Shown here: positions 24,194-32,304 of the stretch, one piece after another
How the letters are laid out: each line of letters starts with the position of its first letter
Numbering within the stretch: the first letter of the stretch is position 1
Source of the DNA: Mongoliibacter sp.
Lineage (GTDB): Bacteria > Bacteroidota > Bacteroidia > Cytophagales > Cyclobacteriaceae
Direction of reading: 5' to 3'
Length of the DNA: 50,270 nucleotides
Assembly (NCBI RefSeq): GCF_007692705.1
Contig: NZ_REBN01000144.1
Coordinates: 1 to 50,270 of the forward strand
Notes under the pieces: generated by a model
What the model was told of the DNA's origin: nothing
Seen by the model: the letters and a program-made list of their open reading frames with translations, nothing else
The model's database searches: none
Program-made: the position numbers and the translations under genes

Positions 24194-25117
24194 ATGGTTT
24201 ACTTTCTTTTGTTTTTAGGGCTGTTAATACTGTTGGCAGGAGGCAAATTCCTTGTAGATGGGGCTTCTGATCTTGCTTCATTTTTTGGACTTAGCCAAGG
24301 ACTCATTGGTTTGACTATAGTAGCTTTTGGAACATCAGCACCAGAATTACTGGTGAGTGTAAATGCAGCCTTAAAAGGGAATAGCGATATAGCCTTAGGG
24401 AATGTAATAGGATCCAATATTTCCAATATTTCACTAGTTCTAGGCATCAGTGCTATATTGTATCCTATAGCCATTCACAAATCTATTTTAAAACTAGATT
24501 ACCTATTCACCCTACTTACGTCTCTTCTTTTTTTTATTTTTGCATTCAATGGAATGTTATCCAGATTTGAAGGTGGGATCTTTATATTTCTTCTATTCGT
24601 GCTTAATTATTATTTTTTTAGAAAAATAGCAAGAGTAGATACTGATTTGGGAGAAAGTGGTGTTTTGAAAAAAACACAGATAATAAAATCCGTATTTTTT
24701 CTAATTGTAGGGATTGTAGGTCTTTATTTTGGATCTGATTTGTTTGTAGATAGTGCGGTGGTTATCTCAGAAAAATTCGGAATCAGTCAGAGGGTAATAG
24801 GCATTACTGTGATTGCGATAGGGACAAGTCTTCCTGAGCTTGCTACCTCATTGATAGCTGCATGGAATAAAAAAACTGATATCGCAATAGGCAATATTCT
24901 TGGAAGTAATATCATGAATGTTTTAGCCATTATTGGCATTACATCAGTAATTAGCCCCATAGTAGTGAGTGAAGCATTTATTAAAGTAGATTTTATATGG
25001 ATGATTGGATTTACATTACTGTTGTTTCCATTACTTAGGACAAAGAGAAGGATAAGTAGGTGGGAAGGCCTTGTTTTATTGATTGTTTACTTAGTCTATA
25101 TATACACCCTAGTTTAA
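24194..25117 (+). CDS. Calcium/sodium antiporter (CaCA family, YrbG-like)
   Basis: A 307-residue inner-membrane exchanger with about ten hydrophobic segments in two inverted halves. The two alpha-repeats are clear: FGTSAPELLVSV...GNVIGSNISN (first half) and IGTSLPELATSL...GNILGSNIMN (second half), each carrying the ion-binding glutamate and asparagine. Relatives exchange calcium for sodium or protons; ion choice is not proven here. The stop codon overlaps the next start by one base. Confidence 0.9.
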   Translation: MVYFLLFLGLLILLAGGKFLVDGASDLASFFGLSQGLIGLTIVAFGTSAPELLVSVNAALKGNSDIALGNVIGSNISNISLVLGISAILYPIAIHKSILKLDYLFTLLTSLLFFIFAFNGMLSRFEGGIFIFLLFVLNYYFFRKIARVDTDLGESGVLKKTQIIKSVFFLIVGIVGLYFGSDLFVDSAVVISEKFGISQRVIGITVIAIGTSLPELATSLIAAWNKKTDIAIGNILGSNIMNVLAIIGITSVISPIVVSEAFIKVDFIWMIGFTLLLFPLLRTKRRISRWEGLVLLIVYLVYIYTLV

Positions 25118-25566
25118 TGGAATATTTATTTAAATTTTTTGCAATTTTCTTCACCTGCCTATTCAAGTTTGTAGCTGGACCGATACTTGGTGCAGCTGCC
25201 GGTTTTGGATTGTTTGAAATCGTTTTTGTAACGCTGAGTGGTATGATGGTATCAGTTCTATTTGTAACGTACTTAGGGAATTGGTTTAAGTCACATTGGA
25301 CCCTTAGTGTCAATAAAAAAAGGTTCACAAAACAGAAACGCAGAATTGTAAAAATTTGGCAAAAATTTGGAGTGATAGGAATTGCTATAGCCACCCCTAT
25401 ATTTTTGACACCAATTGGTGGGACCATTATCATGGTAGCATTTAATGTCAAAAGAAATCGGATTCTTACTTATATGTTTGTCAGTGGCTTGGTTTGGGCA
25501 ATCATTATGGGTTCTTCCATAAATTGGATAATGGCTATACCTTTATTCCAAGAGTTATTCGGGTAA
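25117..25566 (+). CDS. Small integral membrane protein, possibly multidrug-export-like
   Basis: A 149-residue protein from the ATG at 25117, which overlaps the antiporter stop (TAATG). About four hydrophobic segments are seen (residues 3-25, 30-52, 87-110, 120-145) with a basic loop KKRFTKQKRR in the middle. The KFGVIGIAIATPIFLTPIGG stretch resembles the small multidrug export protein family, but similarity is weak and function is unknown. Its last 12 nt overlap the end of the convergent serine dehydratase gene. Confidence 0.6.
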   Translation: MEYLFKFFAIFFTCLFKFVAGPILGAAAGFGLFEIVFVTLSGMMVSVLFVTYLGNWFKSHWTLSVNKKRFTKQKRRIVKIWQKFGVIGIAIATPIFLTPIGGTIIMVAFNVKRNRILTYMFVSGLVWAIIMGSSINWIMAIPLFQELFG

Positions 25567-26463
25567 ATCCTCATCAGGAAGGATTTCTATATCTTGAATC
25601 AAAACTCTTTTTGAGATTTCTTGTCCTGTTATTGTAGCTGCAAGTCCACCTAAGGCAGTTTCTTTGTATTTTGTCTCCATATTGGCACCGATCTCACCCA
25701 TCGCATCTACACACTCATCAACTGGAATTACAGCACTGACGTTGGCCAAAGCAATTTGAGCCGAACTGTTTGCTATGGCTGCAGCACTTGCATTTCTGAC
25801 AACGCAAGGAATTTCTACCAAACCTGCCACTGGATCACAAACCAAACCTAACATACATTGTATGGTTATGGCAACGGCATTAAATATCTGTTCAATATTC
25901 CCTTCCAGGCAGTATACAATTGCACCTGCTGCCATTGCCGCTGCAGAACCTGTTTCTGCTTGGCAACCACCAACAGCACCTGCTAAACTTGCTTTTTGTT
26001 CAATAATCAAGGCGATTCCTGCACCTATCAACAAGCCTTCTAATATTTTTTTATCTGAAAGGTTGTGGATTTCCTGAAGTGTGTATAGTGTTCCTGGTAG
26101 AATTCCAGATGCTCCTGCCGTAGGTGCTGCTACTACGCGGCCCATGCATGAGTTCACTTCTTTGGCAGCCAGTGCCCTTGAGATGAGTTTTTGAAACTCC
26201 GGAGATAATACGGTAATATTATGATTGTAAACCTTTTTTGCCCCATTGTTGATCATCCCACTTCGAGAGGTCATGTCCTCCTTGAGGCCAGTTTCTACCG
26301 CCTCCTTCATTACTGAATAGGCTTTTTGAAGATTGGCCCATATACTTTCCTCTGTTTTTCCCTTTTGAGTAATTTCGTACTCAATTACAGATTCGTATAA
26401 TTTGATATTTTTTTCTTGGCAATATGAACGCCAACCAACAAAACTTTCAAAAAGGTAACTCAT
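25555..26463 (-). CDS. sdaAA: L-serine dehydratase, iron-sulfur-dependent, alpha chain
   Basis: A 302-residue alpha subunit that, with a beta chain, deaminates L-serine to pyruvate. Three cysteines match the [4Fe-4S] ligands by spacing: C167 (GGCQAETG), C209 and C220 (CDPVAGLVEIPC). The conserved motif APTAGASGILPG and SSAQIALAN region are present. The beta domain, fused in single-chain enzymes, is missing and no beta-chain gene lies in the window. It is downstream of the FKBP lipoprotein with an 83-nt gap. Confidence 0.87.
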   Translation of the reverse strand: MSYLFESFVGWRSYCQEKNIKLYESVIEYEITQKGKTEESIWANLQKAYSVMKEAVETGLKEDMTSRSGMINNGAKKVYNHNITVLSPEFQKLISRALAAKEVNSCMGRVVAAPTAGASGILPGTLYTLQEIHNLSDKKILEGLLIGAGIALIIEQKASLAGAVGGCQAETGSAAAMAAGAIVYCLEGNIEQIFNAVAITIQCMLGLVCDPVAGLVEIPCVVRNASAAAIANSSAQIALANVSAVIPVDECVDAMGEIGANMETKYKETALGGLAATITGQEISKRVLIQDIEILPDEDLPE

Positions 26464-26546
26464 GTTTATTTGGGTTTATTCACATCAAAATTGGCTAAAA
26501 GAAAGGGATAAACCAAAACAAGAAACAAAGACAAAAGAAAAGGGCC

Positions 26547-27494
26547 TCACCTTATCTCTATTACTTTAGCCTGAAATATTAGGGGTTCAAAAGGTCTCAC
26601 AGTTTGGCTTAGCCTTCCGCTTTGGATCAAGTCCCTCCTAATTTCAAAAGGAAAAACCTGCGTAGTAGCTCCAAAAGCTAAGTAAGATGGCACTATTGCC
26701 CTTAATTCGGCATCCTTTGAAAGGTCTTTCAAAACTTCTTCAATGAATGGGACATTGGTATCGCTACCTATTGTAACCTGAAAAGCATTTGATTCGGAAT
26801 TAACTTGTGCGACTGGTTGTGCTTCATCTAAGTGACTAATACTGTATGTAATTCTAACAATATTTCCTTCCTCAGCTTTTTGCCCATTAGTTTCGCCTTC
26901 TCTGATTTTTCTTAGATATAGCCCTGAATCTGATTTTTCAAATCCTTGAAGATTATTCGATGCTATATAGTCAAGAATGTTTTGATCTTCAATTTCCTGT
27001 ATTTCCAATTCATTGAATATTTTTTTGAATTTGATCTGTATTTTCAAATTGTCTTCAGGCTGTATCAGTTGCTGAAAGTTATAATCGCCATACCCCAAAT
27101 AAGATGGGGCGTAAAGTATGAGCGTCTCTCCTTCTTTTGCGAATGATGAGACAAAGTTGATTGCTCTAGGAATGGTACCACCTTCTCCATGATAAAATAA
27201 TCGTGGCGATCTGCTTTCATCCAGATAGCTATCAATCAACCGGCCTTCTAGCGTACTTATTTCATAATATATCCCTAAAATATCACCAGACACAATTTGA
27301 TTCCCGAGATCATTAGATTCTATTTTTTCATAAAAAATACCTAACGAGGTCTCATTTGGATTTATGCTGTTTTGAGCAAAGAATTCCTGAAGGTTACGGT
27401 CATCTCTTTGCATATCTTCATTGAGAATTTCATTATCTTCTTGTGAACAAGAAATTGATATTGTCAAAAGCAGAATTATAAAATATTTATTCAT
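26547..27494 (-). CDS. Lipoprotein with two FKBP-type domains
   Basis: A 315-residue lipoprotein (signal ISISC, lipidated cysteine 16). Two FKBP-fold units are suggested: one at about 60-160 (VSGDILGIYYEIS...SSFAKEGETLILYAPSYLGYG) and one at about 200-315 (EEGNIVRITYSI...VPSYLAFGATT...PFEPLIFQAKVIEI). The GY/YLGYG and YLAFG segments replace the canonical LAYG region, so peptidyl-prolyl isomerase activity is uncertain and the domains may act as chaperones. It starts 5 nt after the beta-barrel gene and is probably co-transcribed with the sigma factor operon. Confidence 0.72.
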   Translation of the reverse strand: MNKYFIILLLTISISCSQEDNEILNEDMQRDDRNLQEFFAQNSINPNETSLGIFYEKIESNDLGNQIVSGDILGIYYEISTLEGRLIDSYLDESRSPRLFYHGEGGTIPRAINFVSSFAKEGETLILYAPSYLGYGDYNFQQLIQPEDNLKIQIKFKKIFNELEIQEIEDQNILDYIASNNLQGFEKSDSGLYLRKIREGETNGQKAEEGNIVRITYSISHLDEAQPVAQVNSESNAFQVTIGSDTNVPFIEEVLKDLSKDAELRAIVPSYLAFGATTQVFPFEIRRDLIQSGRLSQTVRPFEPLIFQAKVIEIR

Positions 27495-27499
27495 GGGGA

Positions 27500-28855
27500 T
27501 TATTTTTTATCCTTGAGTTGGAAGTTCATCCTAAGATTGAGCCCGCCGATTGAAAATTGTTGATTGATAAAAGTCTGGTTTCCTAGCGAGAGCTTGTAGA
27601 AGGGTTCTATGGATAGAAATGTTCCGTTACTTAGGTTTTGTTCATAACCAAAGCTAAGGTTGAGCAGCTGTCCTATACCGACATTGCTTGAATTACTTTG
27701 GGATTCAGGTGTAAATGTTTCAGAAAGGGTAGTCAGTGCTGCTGTTGATCCCGCAAATCCTGAACTTGCCAAGCTTACAGCATTATAGGTGACCGTATTT
27801 CTTTGATTCAGGTAGAACATGTTGGATACACCTGATATCAGATAAATATCTGATTTTTCGTTTTCAAAAACCTTGTATTTCAGGTTGAATGGTACTTCAA
27901 GCTGTCCGAAGCTGAGTTCATTGGTAGCGGTAATGAAATTGCTTGACATCATGGCAGATCTATCGGTCATAGACAAAGATTGTGCTACCATAACATTGGA
28001 GTTAATATTTGTGCCCGGGACAATATTTTGTTGGGCATAGGCGAGTCCTAGATCAATTTTGAATTTTTTTGACACAGGCAGTTCCGTTATGATTCCTGCT
28101 CCCAAGCTTATCGCCTGAGTAGAACTTGTTGTGGATTGTGGCATCAGATAAACGCCAAGTTTAAGGGGTTCCATTTTTTCTTCTACCTCAACTTCTGTCT
28201 TTTTTTCTGCACCATCAGATAACCATTTTTCGATTGTCGCTAATGCTTTATTTTCTTCCTCTTCTTTGAGTGAGGAGGCTATTGTTTTATCCATGGGAGA
28301 GGTGGATTTTTCTTCCTCCATGGATTTCACCTCTGACTTTTCAGTTTCGTTGGTATTTGCAATCACTTTATCTTTTTCGAAGGTTTGACGAACATCTGTT
28401 TGTTTGATTGTTTCGGGTGATTTCATCAAAGCTTGAGTTGGTTCTTGTATTTCTGATTGAACTTTAGATGGAGTCTTTCCTTGACTTTGTTCAAAGGTCA
28501 AGCTGTTGTCTTCGTCAAAAGATTTTTGAGTGGTGTCAAAAGGTTTTTGAGTGGTTTTGTCAAGTACTTCGGATTCACTCATCGAAGTAGAATCTTCGTA
28601 AATTTTTTCAACTTTATTATCACCTAAATATTCGGTTCTTTCATCGTTTGGATTAAGTAAAAAGAAAGTTGCTATCAAAGCTATTGCAGTGATGGACGCA
28701 GCCCAATAGACCCAAGAAGGCATAACTGTTCCTTTCGGCTTTGCAAAATATGCCTTAGCCAGCTTATTCCACTCGTTGGGGTCATAAGCCTCTTGGTGAT
28801 TATCAAAGGAGGCTTTTACCTTATCCGCTAGTTTTTTATCGAACTGCTCCTTCAT
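27500..28855 (-). CDS. Anti-sigma-like cytoplasmic segment fused to a beta-barrel outer-membrane domain
   Basis: A 451-residue protein in three parts. Residues 1-45 are cytoplasmic-like with NEWNKLAKAYF, as in anti-sigma-type proteins that follow ECF sigma genes; 46-67 is one membrane helix (MPSWVYWAASITAIALIATFFL). Residues 70-230 are low-complexity Ser/Thr/Glu/Lys-rich; about 232-451 have alternating strands (LSMTDRSAMMSSNF, FKIDLGLAYAQQNI, LSFGYEQNLSNGTFLSIEPFY) as in eight- to ten-strand outer-membrane barrels, ending NLRMNFQLKDKK. It overlaps the sigma factor gene by 20 nt, so it is probably its regulator. How one chain could span both membranes is unclear. No known motif was used for catalytic function. 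Confidence 0.7.
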   Translation of the reverse strand: MKEQFDKKLADKVKASFDNHQEAYDPNEWNKLAKAYFAKPKGTVMPSWVYWAASITAIALIATFFLLNPNDERTEYLGDNKVEKIYEDSTSMSESEVLDKTTQKPFDTTQKSFDEDNSLTFEQSQGKTPSKVQSEIQEPTQALMKSPETIKQTDVRQTFEKDKVIANTNETEKSEVKSMEEEKSTSPMDKTIASSLKEEEENKALATIEKWLSDGAEKKTEVEVEEKMEPLKLGVYLMPQSTTSSTQAISLGAGIITELPVSKKFKIDLGLAYAQQNIVPGTNINSNVMVAQSLSMTDRSAMMSSNFITATNELSFGQLEVPFNLKYKVFENEKSDIYLISGVSNMFYLNQRNTVTYNAVSLASSGFAGSTAALTTLSETFTPESQSNSSNVGIGQLLNLSFGYEQNLSNGTFLSIEPFYKLSLGNQTFINQQFSIGGLNLRMNFQLKDKK

Positions 28856-29384
28856 TTCTGATTTGATTTATTGCTGTAACCTTCTCTCTTAATTTTTGCT
28901 TAGCCCTAGCTAAATATGTTCTGGAAGTACTTGCAGGGATTCCACATTGTTCAGCAATTTCATTGTGTGAATAACCTTCTATTTCATACATATTGAAAAC
29001 AATCCTTAGCATTTCAGGAAGCGATCTTAGTATGGTGAGGATATCTTCTTTTGATAATTGACTGATGATTTCGGGTTCATAGCTCTCTGTATCTACCTTT
29101 TCTATGTCCATGGCAGAAAAGTGTTTGACATTTTTTCTATAATAGTCTATAGAAGTATTGACAAGTATTCTTCTAAACCATCCTTTAAACGAGTTGGCTT
29201 CACTGTATTGAGGCAGCTTGTCAAAAACCTTCATAAAACTGTCATTCACTATTTCGCAGGCTTCGTCTCTTCCATTGGAATAGCGCAAGGCTACGCTCAT
29301 GGCATAGCCATAGAAATGCTTATAGAGCATTTCCAGAGACTTTTGGTCTCCTTTTTTTGCTTCCTTTATCAGGTGTTGTTCCAA
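28836..29384 (-). CDS. RNA polymerase ECF-type sigma factor
   Basis: A 182-residue sigma-70 family factor. Region 2 has ACEIVNDSFMKVFDKLPQY and ANSFKGWFRRILVNTSIDYYRK; region 4 has the helix-turn-helix EIEGYSHNEIAEQCGIPAST. No region 1.1 or 3, so it is extracytoplasmic function type. The start is a TTG (29382-29384): an in-frame TAA lies eight codons upstream with no ATG between. Its 3-prime end overlaps the anti-sigma-like gene by 20 nt, typical of sigma/anti-sigma pairs. Target promoters are unknown. Confidence 0.87.
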   Translation of the reverse strand: MEQHLIKEAKKGDQKSLEMLYKHFYGYAMSVALRYSNGRDEACEIVNDSFMKVFDKLPQYSEANSFKGWFRRILVNTSIDYYRKNVKHFSAMDIEKVDTESYEPEIISQLSKEDILTILRSLPEMLRIVFNMYEIEGYSHNEIAEQCGIPASTSRTYLARAKQKLREKVTAINQIRNEGAVR

Positions 29385-29470
29385 AGATGAGGACTTACTT
29401 TTTACAATTTATTGAATACTAGACGTAAGACTCCTTGAATATGCTACAAAATCTATGAAATAATTTCAGT

Positions 29471-29875
29471 TTAAAAATTAAAGGTAATTGTTTGTTTGAT
29501 TGCTGGATCAAGACTCAGGGCAACAGGACAAGTCAATGCAGCATTTTTTAACTTTTGAAGTGTATTTTTATCTTTTGATGGATTTTCCCAATGGAAGGTT
29601 ATTATTATTTCGCTGATTTTCCTGGGGTTGGATTGCATTATTTTGGTGATTTCCCAGGATAAACCTTCGAGTTTTTCTCCATCTCTATTTCCTACTATAC
29701 CCATTATGGTAACCATACAGCTTCCTAATGCAGCTGCAACGAGGTCTGTTGGGGAAAAGGCTTCTCCTTTCCCATTATTATCAAGAGGAGCGTCCGTGAT
29801 CACATTTCTTCCGGATTGGATGTGGGTCATTTCAGTCCGTAGATTTCCAGAATAGGAACTTTTGATAGTTGCCAT
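29471..29875 (-). CDS. OsmC family protein
   Basis: A 134-residue protein of the OsmC/Ohr fold. Two cysteines lie at family positions: C53 in ALGSCMVTIM and C116 in ALTCPVAL; these form the peroxidase pair in Ohr/OsmC. The family reduces organic hydroperoxides with dithiols, though many members are uncharacterised and substrate is not shown. It stands between the sigma factor gene (86 nt away) and the divergent exported-protein gene. Confidence 0.88.
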   Translation of the reverse strand: MATIKSSYSGNLRTEMTHIQSGRNVITDAPLDNNGKGEAFSPTDLVAAALGSCMVTIMGIVGNRDGEKLEGLSWEITKIMQSNPRKISEIIITFHWENPSKDKNTLQKLKNAALTCPVALSLDPAIKQTITFNF

Positions 29876-29946
29876 AAACTCTTATTTTTATTTTTGGTTC
29901 TATAACTTACAAACGAAATTAGCGTTAATTTCCCAAGCGACATATT

Positions 29947-30675
29947 ATGAAGGGTATTAAATATACAGCAGTCTTATTTTTTTTCCTGGTTTCCGGAGTA
30001 GTTCTAGGACAAAGGTCAGATTCAGGAGACTATGAATATGACACTGAAATTCTGGTAGGTGTCAATAAGAACACCAATGGTGGTTTGATCGGTGGTTTTT
30101 CATTTAAATATGGGATGAGAATAGATGAAATGAACTTCCAGTTTTTTGGTTTGGACTTGGCTAATGTCAAAAACCCAAAAGAAGTAAGGTATAATACCGT
30201 ACTAGGGAATTCTTACATTTTTGGTAAGTCAAACTACCTTTATTCCATAAGACCATATTATGGCAGAGAGCTTATATTGTTTAAAAAAGCACCCCAACAA
30301 GGTGTTCAGGTTTCTGTCTTGGGAGCAGTTGGCCCAACTTTAGGTATCATTGCCCCATATTTCATAGAATATTCGGTCAGCCGCGTTGAAACAGTCAGGG
30401 AGCAGTTCAATCCTGCAGTTCACCAAAGTCCTTTAAGTATCCTGGGGCCAGGCCGTATATTTGAAGGGATTAGTAGATCTGAGGTTGCTGCTGGAGCAAA
30501 TGCTAAAGCTGCAGTAAACTTTGAATTCGGTGCATTCAAATCAAATGTAACAGGATTGGAACTAGGATATCAATTGGAAGGTTTTACAAGGGAAATTCCT
30601 CTGATGCCTACAGTTGAGAACAGACAGATTTTTCAATCTGTTTATTTTACTTTCTTCTATGGCTTCAGGAAATGA
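29947..30675 (+). CDS. Conserved exported protein, probable outer-membrane beta-barrel
   Basis: A 242-residue protein with signal peptide (LFFFLVSGVVLGQ). Its alternating hydrophobic strands with aromatic residues (GGLIGGFSFKYGMRID; NYLYSIRPYYGRELILF; VNFEFGAFKSNVTGLELGY) and the aromatic C-terminus VYFTFFYGFRK suggest an outer-membrane barrel. I do not recognise a named family. It ends 62 nt before lipA; the lipA promoter lies in that gap, so it is probably its own unit. Confidence 0.6.
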   Translation: MKGIKYTAVLFFFLVSGVVLGQRSDSGDYEYDTEILVGVNKNTNGGLIGGFSFKYGMRIDEMNFQFFGLDLANVKNPKEVRYNTVLGNSYIFGKSNYLYSIRPYYGRELILFKKAPQQGVQVSVLGAVGPTLGIIAPYFIEYSVSRVETVREQFNPAVHQSPLSILGPGRIFEGISRSEVAAGANAKAAVNFEFGAFKSNVTGLELGYQLEGFTREIPLMPTVENRQIFQSVYFTFFYGFRK

Positions 30676-30683
30676 GCTTCCAA

Positions 30684-30715
30684 TTGGGTAAAATCAATCT
30701 TTGGGAGTAGTTTTG
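30684..30715 (+). promoter_or_regulatory. Promoter of lipA
   Basis: TTG (30684-30686), 21-nt spacer, TAGTTTTG (30708-30715), a perfect -7 match; predicted start near 30722, 15 nt before the lipA ATG. Confidence 0.55.
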
Positions 30716-30736
30716 CAAAGTAAAATCACAAATAGA

Positions 30737-31615
30737 ATGATCGAACTTCCAGTAATATCTGAAGAGGCAACGAAAAGAAAGAAACCTAATTGGTTGAGGG
30801 TGAAGTTGCCTGTAGGAAAAGAGTATGCAAAAGTCAGAAAGTTAGTTGATGAACATAAACTCCATACCATCTGTGAAAGTGGTAATTGTCCCAATATGGG
30901 AGAATGCTGGGGAGCAGGAACAGCAACTTTTATGATATTGGGAAATGTATGCACTAGATCTTGCTCATTTTGTGCTGTAGCTACTGGGAGACCCCCAGAG
31001 TATGATACGGATGAGCCTCGAAGAGTAGCAGAAGCCATCAAATTAATGGGAGTTAAACATGCTGTACTTACTTCGGTGAATAGGGATGAACTCAAAGATC
31101 GGGGTGCAGAAATATGGTATCAGACAGTAATTGAAACCAAAAAATTATCTCCCGAAACTACCATAGAAACTTTGATTCCTGATGTTAAGTCAAACTGGGA
31201 CGCCTTATATAAAATGATCAGTGGCGGTCAGGAAGTTGTTTCCCATAATATGGAGACAGTTGAGTCTCTTTATAGAAGAGTAAGGCCTCAGGCCAAATAC
31301 AACAGATCCCTAGAACAAATCAAGTTGACTAAAGAATATGGGAAAAGAACCAAAACAGGTATAATGCTTGGTTTGGGTGAGAAAAAAGAGGAGGTTTATA
31401 AGGCAATGGATGATTTAGTCGTTCATGGCTGTGATATACTGACACTTGGACAGTACCTTCAGCCTACCAAAATGCATATTGAAGTGGCTGAATTTATTCA
31501 CCCGGAGATATTTGATCATTATAGAGAGGAAGGATTAAAAAGAGGTTTGAAATATGTGGAATCAGGGCCTTTGGTCAGGTCTTCCTATCATGCCGAAAGA
31601 CATGTAAATGTATAA
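30737..31615 (+). CDS. lipA: Lipoyl synthase
   Basis: A 292-residue radical SAM enzyme that inserts two sulfurs into octanoyl-protein to make lipoyl groups for dehydrogenase complexes. Both cluster motifs are intact: the auxiliary CX4CX5C (C46, C51, C57 in [12 protein letters not shown]) and the radical SAM CX3CX2C (C72, C76, C79 in CTRSCSFC). The C-terminal RSSYHAE serine motif is present. The ATG at 30737 is preferred to the in-frame upstream codon at 30701, which falls inside the promoter. lipB is not in the window. Confidence 0.96.
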   Translation: MIELPVISEEATKRKKPNWLRVKLPVGKEYAKVRKLVDEHKLHTICESGNCPNMGECWGAGTATFMILGNVCTRSCSFCAVATGRPPEYDTDEPRRVAEAIKLMGVKHAVLTSVNRDELKDRGAEIWYQTVIETKKLSPETTIETLIPDVKSNWDALYKMISGGQEVVSHNMETVESLYRRVRPQAKYNRSLEQIKLTKEYGKRTKTGIMLGLGEKKEEVYKAMDDLVVHGCDILTLGQYLQPTKMHIEVAEFIHPEIFDHYREEGLKRGLKYVESGPLVRSSYHAERHVNV

Positions 31616-31643
31616 TTGGAAAAAAACACACTTTAGAAATCAT

Positions 31644-31677
31644 AAAAAAAGGCTGGGAGGTAAACCCGGCCTTTTTT
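31644..31677. terminator. Bidirectional terminator between lipA and dps
   Basis: A 7-bp stem with one G-U pair (GGCTGGG/CCCGGCC, 31651-31657 and 31665-31671) is flanked by A7 on the left and T6 on the right, so it can stop transcripts from both converging genes. Confidence 0.8.
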
Positions 31678-31698
31678 ATTTAAGCGTAAATCATTACT

Positions 31699-32169
31699 TT
31701 ATTTTAAATAAGCAGAAAGCATCCAGACTGTTTTCTCTTTTGCTGTAATGTATTCGCTCATCAATGAAACAGTACCCTCGTCTCCGTGTTCGTCTGCTAT
31801 TTCGAGAGCAGTCCTTTCAAGTTTCAGAAGGGTATTGAGATTGTCGCGTATGATTTCCACCATTTTTTTGCCGTCAGTCACCTCTTTGGCTTCTTTGATT
31901 TCGGCATGTTGGATATATTCATCAAAAGAAGAGAATGGTCTTGCGCCAAGGGTCAATATCCTTTCGGCAGTTTCGTCAATACCTAAATTAGCTGTATTAT
32001 ACAGCTCTTCAAATTTAGCATGAAGTTCAAAGAAGTTCGGTCCGGTTACATTCCAATGGAAATTCCTCAAGTTTTGATAATAAATCTCATAATTGGCCAG
32101 AAGGCTATTGAGTTTTTCTACCAATAATTTGCTGTCTTTTATTTTTAAACCTATGTCGTTTGTGCTCAT
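31699..32169 (-). CDS. dps: Dps-family ferritin-like DNA protection protein
   Basis: A 156-residue Dps protein, which forms 12-mers that store iron and protect DNA from peroxide. The ferroxidase residues have the exact family spacing: H38, H50, D65 and E69 (NFHWNVTG, LHAKFEELY, GIDETAER). The N-terminus is short and lacks a long lysine-rich tail. Divergent from the histidine kinase gene, with a 135-nt intergenic region containing a short palindrome. Confidence 0.93.
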   Translation of the reverse strand: MSTNDIGLKIKDSKLLVEKLNSLLANYEIYYQNLRNFHWNVTGPNFFELHAKFEELYNTANLGIDETAERILTLGARPFSSFDEYIQHAEIKEAKEVTDGKKMVEIIRDNLNTLLKLERTALEIADEHGDEGTVSLMSEYITAKEKTVWMLSAYLK

Positions 32170-32246
32170 AATATTTATATTTTTGATTTCAACTCATCTA
32201 CACAAATATGAGACCGCAACGTTTTATAAGGTAATATTGTCAGATT

Positions 32247-32259
32247 GATAATATCTATC
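32247..32259. repeat. Short palindrome between dps and histidine kinase genes
   Basis: GATA-N5-TATC (32247-32259), in a 135-nt region between divergent starts. It could be an operator for a regulator of dps, but one short palindrome in AT-rich DNA is expected by chance fairly often. Confidence 0.2.
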
Positions 32260-32304
32260 GATAAATTGAGTTGTCTATAATAGTATTTTCCCAACACCCC
32301 TTTG

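Noticed and set aside
32200-32300. OxyR-type operator in the dps upstream region
   Set aside because: Only scattered ATAG/TATC half-sites occur and they do not keep the ATAG-N7-CTAT-N7 spacing.
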